From Xiphophorus maculatus (lineage: Eukaryota; Chordata; Actinopteri; Cyprinodontiformes; Poeciliidae): DNA of 64,000 bases. Where the stretch lies: contig NC_036453.1 of NCBI RefSeq assembly GCF_002775205.1, forward strand, positions 28,366,213 to 28,430,212, given 5' to 3'. Positions 57,273 through 64,000 of the stretch are shown in pieces (positions within the stretch are counted from its first letter, which is position 1; the number at the start of each line of letters is the position of its first letter). The notes below the pieces were generated by a model, which worked only from the letters and a program-made list of their open reading frames with translations, was not told the origin of the DNA and ran no database searches. Made by a program: the position numbers and the translations under genes.

Positions 57273-59042
57273 TCACTCCTCCTTCTTTACCGTCACATCT
57301 CCATCTCCAGCCAGGATGGTGGAGATTTCCCCCTGCATGAAGGCCCAAGGCACGTTGGAACCGGCCAGGGGGCAGCGCTCCCCGCTCGGGCAGTACACCT
57401 CCCCTCCCTGGCCCTGGCTGCGGATGAACGCTCGGGTGCAGGGGAAGCAGAACTTGTGGTGAGGGACGGAGGGACACTGGACAAAGTGTGTGTCCTCCAG
57501 GCGCTCTCTGCAGAGTGTGCAGCAGAGCAGGGTGCCCTGCGTGCTGCTCGTGCTCTCCCCGGTGTTGGCGTTGCCGCTCAGCCCCACCGCGCTCATGCTC
57601 TGGCCCATGGATGCCTGGGAAGCCGAGGTGGAGGCGGTGGATGGGCTGCTGCTGGTGGAGCGACCGGCTGCCAAGGAGTGGGCTGCGGACATGCCTGGGC
57701 TGTCTCTGGGCATCTGACTGGAGCTCAGGCTGTCTGTGACGCCCATCAGGGCCGAGATGGGCGACGGCTGGCTGTGGAGGCGCGGCGGCCCTTCCTGAGG
57801 GGCCGCCATGCCGGGCAGAGGCTCCGTGTAGGCGCTCCGGGGCCAGGACTCCCTGGCTGGGTGGTCAGGTCTCCCGTCACTCTCTCCGTTTTCCGAGCCG
57901 GGAGAAGCTTTCCGGCGTCTGGTCGTGCTTTTTGCCGGACCCGGGCGGCCTGTTGCCGCCAACGACAGCACTGGGTCCGGCTGGGGCAGGACCTCTGGGA
58001 TGGGCGGCTCCTTGAACATCCTCACGCCGTCGTTCAGGAGTTCGGACAGCCCACGCCAGTCCCCTGTACCCTGCCGCTTCTCGTACTCCACGTATCGCAG
58101 GCCAGAATTCACAGCTTTGCCTGCATCTTTCGCCGAATCCCGGAACATCTGTCGGACCAGGTCCGGGATCCCTGAGAAGATGATCCCGGAGCCCACAGGA
58201 TACTCGACGAAGACCTTCAGCTCAAACTCTGGAGTTGTGCTGGCATCAAAAGCCAGGACGCGGCCCTGGAGGTTGTGGTCTTTCCTGAAGCGGACATTGA
58301 AGGGGATGGAGTTGCTCAGAGCCACCAGCACGTCTCGCACCGCTTTGGGTCGGTTCGGCCAGCCTTCCACCCGGTTTCTGGCCACTTCGTTCAGTTCGGC
58401 CATCACCTCATTGTTCCTCCACACTGCTGGATCTATACCCACAAGGGCAGAAGTGCTGGCGCCCACCCCCAGAGACACCGCCTGCCTTCTGCCACCCTCA
58501 CCCATGATGGGCCCGGCTGAGACTGCGATGGGTGTGCTGGCAGTTCGGGAGCCCGATAACGGGGCTAAAAGCCCGTGAGGACCCGCCACCAACCCCTGAG
58601 CTATCAAGGCGTGAGAGATGGTGCTGTGGAGCCCGGGCACTGCACCGGTCACAACCCGGCGGGTGTTCGGGCTCTGTCGGCTTCCCTCCGATAAAGCCAC
58701 GTCCTCAGCTCGGTGCAAGCCGTTAGGGAGCCGGGAAGACACCCCATATTCCCCCCTGCCCCTGTCTACGCGCTCACTATGCTGCCGCCCCGTTTCGACG
58801 GTCCCCACCGAGCCGGGTTTGCTTTGCTGGGGTCCGGGAGACCTGCCGTCTAACACCCCGTGCGTGCTCTTCAGCTGCCGCGCAGTTTCAATCAGGAGCT
58901 CGATCCGGTCCGCGCCGTCGTAGTTGACACATCCCCGGCACACCGCTTCGCTGAATTCCCACAGCATGGCCCACGGCATCTTGGGCAGATCGCAGAGGTA
59001 GCACCACTGCCGTCTGGAGGAAGGCTGCGAGGCGGAGGACAT
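57273..59042 (-). CDS. irf2bp1: Interferon regulatory factor 2-binding protein 1-type co-repressor
   Basis: A single-exon gene of 589 codons. IRF2BP proteins are nuclear transcriptional co-repressors that bind IRF2 and other factors. The N-terminal zinc finger is intact (WCYLCDLPKMPW, then CRGC; cysteines 14, 17, 35, 38). A middle conserved block reads WPNRPKAVRDVLVAL and FELKVFVEYPVGSG, and a basic RRRKASP looks like the family nuclear-localisation segment. The C-terminal RING-type domain has CCTLCRERLEDTHFVQCPSV, KFCFPC and EVYCPSGERCPL, ending AFMQGEISTILAGD. Length and N-terminal sequence match IRF2BP1 (584 residues in human) better than IRF2BP2 or IRF2BPL, which have longer Ala/Gln/Pro-rich middles. 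Long frames on the opposite strand here are shadows of its high G+C content. Confidence 0.93.
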   Translation of the reverse strand: MSSASQPSSRRQWCYLCDLPKMPWAMLWEFSEAVCRGCVNYDGADRIELLIETARQLKSTHGVLDGRSPGPQQSKPGSVGTVETGRQHSERVDRGRGEYGVSSRLPNGLHRAEDVALSEGSRQSPNTRRVVTGAVPGLHSTISHALIAQGLVAGPHGLLAPLSGSRTASTPIAVSAGPIMGEGGRRQAVSLGVGASTSALVGIDPAVWRNNEVMAELNEVARNRVEGWPNRPKAVRDVLVALSNSIPFNVRFRKDHNLQGRVLAFDASTTPEFELKVFVEYPVGSGIIFSGIPDLVRQMFRDSAKDAGKAVNSGLRYVEYEKRQGTGDWRGLSELLNDGVRMFKEPPIPEVLPQPDPVLSLAATGRPGPAKSTTRRRKASPGSENGESDGRPDHPARESWPRSAYTEPLPGMAAPQEGPPRLHSQPSPISALMGVTDSLSSSQMPRDSPGMSAAHSLAAGRSTSSSPSTASTSASQASMGQSMSAVGLSGNANTGESTSSTQGTLLCCTLCRERLEDTHFVQCPSVPHHKFCFPCTRAFIRSQGQGGEVYCPSGERCPLAGSNVPWAFMQGEISTILAGDGDVTVKKEE

Positions 59043-59420
59043 GTTGTTTACAGGCCCGACACTAAACTTTCTTCCCTCGGAGGCCTACACGACACAGTCT
59101 GCGGTTCTCTGCTAATTCTCAGTCTTCGGACACCGACGGCCACATGCCACGTTTTATGCGACGAAAATACAACGCAAACTAAGCTTGGAAGGCGGTTTTT
59201 GGCGACAATACTTAACGTTAGCGACGTCTTCTTTTTCGGTTTGTTCGTGTCGGTCTGTGTGGAAGGAAGTAAAATGTTACTAGACACCGGAAACACCAAC
59301 GCGCCTAGAGCGCGAAGCATTTTGGGTAGTGGTGTTTTTAGAGCGAAGCCACCTCGTCGCCGAACTCGTTGGTAGAAAAATGGAGAATATTCGCAACACG
59401 AAGAGAAAAAACGAACTTTT
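59043..59420 (-). promoter_or_regulatory. irf2bp1: CpG-rich promoter of the irf2bp1-type gene
   Basis: CpG-dense sequence directly upstream of the start codon contains ACCGGAAAC (ETS-type) near 59286-59294 and GCGC clusters. There is no TATA box. G+C content drops sharply after 59420. Confidence 0.55.
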
Positions 59421-59598
59421 GTCACTTTAATTTTTACACAATAAAATAATCATTATTATCTACGGGCTCCGGTGGCCAGGACTTGCTATAATTAAGTTGT
59501 TCCCACGAAATAAGTCGTGGCCACTATATAATTACTAAAAAATAAAATGAAATAACAAATACAAAAGCAATTACTATTGACTAAACGGATGCGCAATG

Positions 59599-59600
<2 letters not shown>

Positions 59601-59646
<46 letters not shown>
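59601..59646. repeat. AT microsatellite, 23 units
   Basis: An uninterrupted (AT)23 lies between the two divergent promoters. Confidence 0.97.
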
Positions 59647-59649
<3 letters not shown>

Positions 59650-59756
59650 TGACAGTTTAAAAGCCCACTGACGCTTTCTGGAGTCAGGTTGCGCGCATCC
59701 TTGTGTTAAATAAAAAAATCCATCAGACAAGCCCGCTCTGAATATAAAACGAAACT

Positions 59757-59824
59757 GTGACATCACAATGTGGCATCACAATATAACTCCAAAGGCAGAA
59801 TTCTGACATCACCAGCTATATAAG
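59757..59824 (+). promoter_or_regulatory. TATA-type promoter with repeated CATCAC boxes
   Basis: TATATAAG at 59817-59824 is a good TATA box, placing transcription start near 59850. Upstream, TGACATCAC (59758), TGGCATCAC (59771) and TGACATCAC (59804) form a three-fold motif that differs by one base from a cAMP response element core (TGACGTCA). It would drive the long reading frame from 60036 with a 5' UTR of about 190 nt. Confidence 0.5.
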
Positions 59825-60035
59825 CTCGTCACATCGATCTACTTTCATCACAGCCGTTTAGCAGCCGTTGTTGATATATTTCTCTTGAGAATTTATCTAG
59901 CAGTACACAGTAAGATTTTCAACTTTGTTTGGTGCACATTTCTTTTGCAGATTTACATCAAACTTGACGTGAAATCTTTACTAAGTTTCTACATAAGTGA
60001 TTTTAGCTTACAACCTAAAACAAGCAAAGTTTACA

Positions 60036-63000
60036 ATGCAGTCCAACCAGCCTACAGTCGAAGAGGTTACATCCGACAACATTGTCGAGAAGGAAATAGA
60101 GCCACCCAAGACACCCAAACGCAAAAAGAAGAAGGTGTCATTTGCAGTCTGGTGGGAGCTGCACGCAACTGAGGAGCAAAAAATGTCTGCTGAAAATATC
60201 GAACAGCAGGACGCCTCACTGGCAATCGAAAATGAATCGATCGCCAAAGGACTGGAGACAGTGGATCAAAAAGGGGACAGCCAGCCACCTGAGATTGAGT
60301 ACAATGAGAAGAACCAGGTACCATTTAAAACCTGGTCGGAGGAACACGTCCCCATTGACCAAGAGATTTCTGCAGGAAATAATGAAAAGCAGAACGATTC
60401 GCTGATCAGTGAAGAAGAGTCCATTGCTGGAGTGCAGGAGACAATCAACATAGCAGAGAAGGAACAGCCCTCTAAGTCTAAGGAACAGCCAACAAAGACG
60501 AGGCGCAAAAAGGTTAAAATGATACCATTTCAAATGTGGTTAGAGAAACATGCCCCTGCTGATGTAAGGATTTCAGATGAAAATACTGGAATGGAAGATG
60601 TTTCACTGGATACCAAACAGGAATCGATTTCTGTACAGAAGGAGACACCAGAGAAGGAACAGCCCTTTAAGTCTGGTGCTGAAAATGTTAAAAAGCAGGA
60701 CACTTTTCTGCTTGAAGAAGAAGGTGATCAGGAAGATTCCTTAGAGAAGGAGATTTGCAAAGAGGAACCTGCAATTTCTACAACAGAACTGGTCACTGAA
60801 AAGAAATCCATCTCCACATCACAGGAGAACGTGGATCAAAAAGGGGACAGCCAGCCACCTGAGATTGAGTCCAATGAGAAGAACCAGGTACCATTTAAAA
60901 CCTGGTCGGAGGAACACGTCCCCATTGACCAAGAGATTTCTGCAGGAAATATTGAAAAGCAGAACGATTCACTGATCAGTGAAGAAGAGTCCATTGCTGG
61001 AGTGCAGGAGACAATCAACATAGCAGAGAAGGAACAGCCCTCTAAGTCTAAGGAACAGCCACCAAAGACGAGGCGCAAAAAGAATAAAATGATACCACTT
61101 CAAATCTGGTTAGAGAAACATGCCCCTGCTGATCTTAGGATTTCAGATGAAAGTAGTGGAATGGAAGATGTTTCACTGGATACCAAACAGGAATCAATTT
61201 CTGTACTGAAGGAGACACCAGAGAAGGAACAGCCCTTTAAGTCTGGTGCTGAAAATGTTAAAAAGCAGGACACTTTTCTGCTTGAAGAAGAAGGTGATCA
61301 GGAAGATTCCTTAGAGAAGGAGATTTGCAAAGAGGAACCTGCAATTTCTACAACAGAACTGGTCACTGAAAAGAAATCCATCTCCACATCACAGGAGAAA
61401 GTGGATCAAAAAGGGGACAGCCAGCCACCTGAGATTGAGTCCAATGAGAAGAACCAGGTACCATTTAAATCCGGGTCGGAGGAACACTTCCCCATTGAAG
61501 AAGAGATTTCTGCAGGAAATATTGAAAAGCAGAACTATTCACTGATCAGTGAAGAAGAGTCCATTGCTGGAGTGCAGGAGACAATCAACATAGCAGAGAA
61601 GGAACAGCCCTCTAAGTCTAAGGAACAGCCACCAAAGACGAGGAGCAAAAAGAATAAAATGATACCATTTCAAATCTGGTTAGAGAAACATGCCCCTGCT
61701 GATCTTAGGATTTCAGATGAAAGTAGTGGAATGGAAGATGTTTCACTGGATACCAAACAGGAATCAATTTCTGTACTGAAGGAGACACCAGAGAAGGAAC
61801 AGCCCTTTAAGTCTGGTGCTGAAAATGTTAAAAAGCAGGACACTTTTCTGCTTGAAGAAGAAGGTGATCAGGAAGATACCTTAGAGAAGGAGATTTGCAA
61901 AGAGGAACCTGCAATTTCTACAACAGAACTGGTCACTGAAAAGAAATCCATCTCCACATCACAGGAGAAAGTGGATCAAAAAGGGGACAGCCAGCCACCT
62001 GAGATTGAGTCCAATGAGAAGAACCAGGTACCATTTAAATCCGGGTCGGAGGAACACTTCCCCATTGAAGAAGAGATTTCTGCAGGAAATATTGAAAAGC
62101 AGAACTATTCACTGATCAGTGAAGAAGAGTCCATTGCTGGAGTGCAGGAGACAATCAACATAGCAGAGAAGGAACAGCCCTCTAAGTCTAAGGAACAGCC
62201 ACCAAAGACGAGGAGCAAAAAGAATAAAATGATACCATTTCAAATCTGGTTAGAGAAACATGCCCCTGCTGATCTTAGGATTTCAGATGAAATTAGTGGA
62301 ATGGAAGATGTTACTCAGGTTACCAAACAGGAATCAATTTCTGTACTGAAGGAGACACCAGAGAAGGAACAGCCCTTTAAGTCTGGTGCTGAAAATGTTA
62401 AAAAGCAGGACACTTTTCTGCTTGAAGAAGAAGGTGATCAGGAAGATTCCTTAGAGAAGGAGATTTGCAAAGAGGAACCTGCAAATTCTACAACAGAACT
62501 GGTCACTGAAAAGAAATCCATCTCCAGTTCACAGAAGAAAGTGGATCAAAAAGGGGAAAAACAAACAACAAAGACGAAGCGCATCAAGAAGACGCCGCTG
62601 TTATGGAAATCTTTCCCAGAGTCAGATGCTTGCATAGATCTTACATTTTTTTCTGAAAACAGTGACATCAATAATGGTCCTCTGCCGGAGAAACAAAATT
62701 ATCAGGCAGCTTTGCCCGTCAGCGGAAAGAAGACGATTTGGAAAATGCTCCCCAACTCAGAACCTCGCATAGATATAAGTTTTATTGCTGAGAATATTGA
62801 AACTCAAAATGTTTCAGTGCCGGAACAAGAACGTGATGAGGCAGCTTCCTTGGCAAAGGAAAGTTTTTCCAACAACAATGTGATTTCCACAACACAGCTA
62901 TCCACCAGAAAGGATGAAAAAGGGGAGAAATGTACATCTACGGGTAAGCCCAAGGACAACAAGACAGAGAACTTAACTAAGGTTCCTGATAATCACACAG

Positions 63001-64000
63001 CAGAAAATGTTGAAGAAGAGAGTTTAACTGAAATTCAGAATTTGCCCCAATCTTCTGAAAAGACAAAAAGTCAAGCAAAGTGTACGTGTCTTGCCAAGTC
63101 TAAGGAGTCTGAATTAGAATATATCGAAGTACAGAAATATTTAATGCAACAGCTTGATGAAATGTTCAATATAAATCAGAAACTAAATGCTAAACTTAAA
63201 CAGCAGAAAGATCTGATGAGGAAAGGACTCGCAGAGAAAAGACAAAGAAAGAATTCCATGGTTTCTGTGCAAATTCAGACAGATTCACAAGATAGCCCAA
63301 AGCAGAAAACAGTGAGTTATCAATCTGCTTCAATACAAACTGAGATGGATATACAGGAAACCAGCTTTCCATTAAAACCAGTCCGTCAAACGACTTCAAC
63401 GCAAACTGAGATGGATGGCCTGGAAACCAGATGTCAGTTGAAACCAGTTTATCAATCGATATCAACACAAACTGAGTTCTTTTTACTGCAAAGACAACAG
63501 CCCTCTGAAACAAAACTGAATGGGCATCAGGATCCGCAGATCAAGTTATTGAAGAGATCTATAGGGAAGAACAGGACAGAGTCGACAATGAAAGCTGCCT
63601 CTGAACTGGAGACACTCAGTAATGAAAAGGTTTCTGGAGAAAAGAGTGAACAAGACATTTCAGTACCAGAAGTATTTGGGGATCAGGCAAATGAAACAGT
63701 CATCGCTAAACCACAGCAGGAGATCGAAGAAGAAACGGTCTCCACAACACAACTAAATGGAGACCATCAAGATGAGAAAAAGCAATTGAAAACATCTAAA
63801 CGTAAAAACAAGAGAAAGGCAACAATGAGAGCTGCCTGTGAACTGGAAAACTTGAATAATGAACAAGTTTCTGGAAAATTCATTGAACAAGAACTTTCAG
63901 TACCGGAAACAGTAGGGGATCAGAAAGCCTCTGTCAAAAACGAGATTCATACAAAAGAAACAGTCATCAGTAACGTACAAAAGATCACTGAAGAAGAAAC
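60036..64000 (+). CDS. Long repetitive, disordered, coiled-coil protein of unknown family (runs off window)
   Basis: One frame is open from the ATG at 60036 to the end of the window: 1,321 codons, no stop, no intron needed. I do not recognise the protein. Residues 1-75 have a basic PKTPKRKKKK patch and VSFAVWWELHA. Residues 76-835 are four 190-residue tandem repeats. Within each repeat are two related halves carrying a PFxxWxExHxP-like motif followed by ISxEN and an acidic SL-E-ES segment. Residues 836-1030 are diverged copies of the same pattern (TPLLWKSFPES, KTIWKMLPNSEP). A helical heptad segment (about 1030-1075: EYIEVQKYLMQQLDEMFNIN and onward) is followed by four QT motifs at residues 1080, 1100, 1122 and 1144, then another pair of related blocks (EQDISVPEVFGDQ, EQELSVPETVGDQ). 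The protein is rich in Glu, Lys, Ser, Gln and Thr, so mostly disordered. Length, intactness through repeats and a TATA box argue for a real gene. Confidence 0.75.
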   Translation, partial: MQSNQPTVEEVTSDNIVEKEIEPPKTPKRKKKKVSFAVWWELHATEEQKMSAENIEQQDASLAIENESIAKGLETVDQKGDSQPPEIEYNEKNQVPFKTWSEEHVPIDQEISAGNNEKQNDSLISEEESIAGVQETINIAEKEQPSKSKEQPTKTRRKKVKMIPFQMWLEKHAPADVRISDENTGMEDVSLDTKQESISVQKETPEKEQPFKSGAENVKKQDTFLLEEEGDQEDSLEKEICKEEPAISTTELVTEKKSISTSQENVDQKGDSQPPEIESNEKNQVPFKTWSEEHVPIDQEISAGNIEKQNDSLISEEESIAGVQETINIAEKEQPSKSKEQPPKTRRKKNKMIPLQIWLEKHAPADLRISDESSGMEDVSLDTKQESISVLKETPEKEQPFKSGAENVKKQDTFLLEEEGDQEDSLEKEICKEEPAISTTELVTEKKSISTSQEKVDQKGDSQPPEIESNEKNQVPFKSGSEEHFPIEEEISAGNIEKQNYSLISEEESIAGVQETINIAEKEQPSKSKEQPPKTRSKKNKMIPFQIWLEKHAPADLRISDESSGMEDVSLDTKQESISVLKETPEKEQPFKSGAENVKKQDTFLLEEEGDQEDTLEKEICKEEPAISTTELVTEKKSISTSQEKVDQKGDSQPPEIESNEKNQVPFKSGSEEHFPIEEEISAGNIEKQNYSLISEEESIAGVQETINIAEKEQPSKSKEQPPKTRSKKNKMIPFQIWLEKHAPADLRISDEISGMEDVTQVTKQESISVLKETPEKEQPFKSGAENVKKQDTFLLEEEGDQEDSLEKEICKEEPANSTTELVTEKKSISSSQKKVDQKGEKQTTKTKRIKKTPLLWKSFPESDACIDLTFFSENSDINNGPLPEKQNYQAALPVSGKKTIWKMLPNSEPRIDISFIAENIETQNVSVPEQERDEAASLAKESFSNNNVISTTQLSTRKDEKGEKCTSTGKPKDNKTENLTKVPDNHTAENVEEESLTEIQNLPQSSEKTKSQAKCTCLAKSKESELEYIEVQKYLMQQLDEMFNINQKLNAKLKQQKDLMRKGLAEKRQRKNSMVSVQIQTDSQDSPKQKTVSYQSASIQTEMDIQETSFPLKPVRQTTSTQTEMDGLETRCQLKPVYQSISTQTEFFLLQRQQPSETKLNGHQDPQIKLLKRSIGKNRTESTMKAASELETLSNEKVSGEKSEQDISVPEVFGDQANETVIAKPQQEIEEETVSTTQLNGDHQDEKKQLKTSKRKNKRKATMRAACELENLNNEQVSGKFIEQELSVPETVGDQKASVKNEIHTKETVISNVQKITEEE
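60261..62540 (+). repeat. Four tandem 570-bp coding repeats
   Basis: GTGGATCAAAAAGGGGA begins units at 60261, 60831, 61401 and 61971, exactly 570 bp apart, and a truncated fifth start occurs at 62541. Since 570 is divisible by three, each unit adds 190 residues in the same frame. Units 3 and 4 are nearly identical and share changes (TCCGGGTCG, GAAGAAGAG) absent from units 1 and 2, so the last duplication or conversion was recent. Confidence 0.97.
63120..63480 (+). other. Coiled-coil plus QT-motif ladder (LC8-binding-like)
   Basis: After the heptad segment, QIQTDS, SIQTEMD, STQTEMD and STQTEFF place QT cores at 63273, 63333, 63399 and 63465. Spacing is 20, 22 and 22 residues. TQT-centred motifs in disordered chains, often in series and next to coiled coils, are the classic ligands of dynein light chain LC8/DYNLL. 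Binding is inferred from pattern only. Confidence 0.55.

Noticed and set aside
57183..58175. 330-codon open frame on the + strand opposite the irf2bp1-type gene
   Set aside because: It is antisense to a clearly conserved coding sequence with high G+C content, which suppresses stops. No domain or promoter supports it.
59909..59950. Possible 5' UTR intron (GTAAG donor, TTTTGCAG acceptor) before the 60036 start
   Set aside because: At about 42 nt it is too short for a normal vertebrate intron.
60266..61078. Repeated minus-strand frames of 80-105 codons (60266-60508 and 60836-61078)
   Set aside because: They recur exactly 570 bp apart because they lie opposite the tandem repeats of the + strand gene.
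60261..62540. Considered whether the 570-bp array is a CRISPR or satellite array
   Set aside because: Units are contiguous without spacers, far too long for CRISPR, and preserve one reading frame, so a coding tandem repeat fits better.
63196..63513. 105-codon minus-strand frame
   Set aside because: It is the shadow of the repeated QT-motif segment on the other strand; its apparent internal repeats mirror that array.

Overview
This is vertebrate nuclear DNA. Split genes, GT-AG introns, tRNA-derived SINEs and Tc1-, hAT- and pogo-like elements of the kinds common in ray-finned fishes point to a teleost. No species can be named from the window. Most of the sequence is AT-rich intron or intergenic DNA. 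The splice junctions given here were checked for reading frame by hand.

Left edge (1-7.8 kb): two weak candidate 3' exons of an unknown + strand gene (878-1109), a promoter-like stretch with a perfect RFX-type X-box (about 1.9-3.5 kb), a LINE fragment near 4.2 kb, and a long untypically GC/CT-rich tract (6.5-7.8 kb) just before the first spectrin exon.

7,833-38,459 (+): the C-terminal half of a beta-IV spectrin gene (sptbn4), 19 coding exons running from about spectrin repeat 10 to the PH domain and stop codon. The N-terminal half is not in the window. Two of its introns are GC-AG. One 1,454-nt exon carries a run of 12-residue GSSGYLAQQ-type repeats that I do not recall in mammalian SPTBN4. 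Its first large intron holds an open BEL/Pao-type gag reading frame preceded by a perfect 89-bp inverted repeat.

45,587-52,237 (+): a complete 12-exon MICU2-type gene (420 residues), a regulator of the mitochondrial calcium uniporter, with a MITE in its 3' UTR and a SINE with target-site duplication in intron 11. 57,273-59,042 (-): a complete single-exon IRF2BP1-type gene. A doubtful two-exon minus-strand gene may lie between them (53.7-54.2 kb).

60,036 to the window end (+), divergent from the IRF2BP1 gene: one uninterrupted reading frame of at least 1,321 codons, still open at base 64,000. It has its own TATA box, four in-frame tandem 570-bp (190-residue) repeats, a coiled-coil segment and a ladder of four QT motifs resembling dynein light chain (LC8) binding sites. 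I do not recognise the family. It is the strongest candidate in the window for something undescribed.

The three recognised genes have unrelated jobs (axonal membrane skeleton, mitochondrial calcium uptake, transcriptional co-repression), and nothing here suggests that they are co-regulated.
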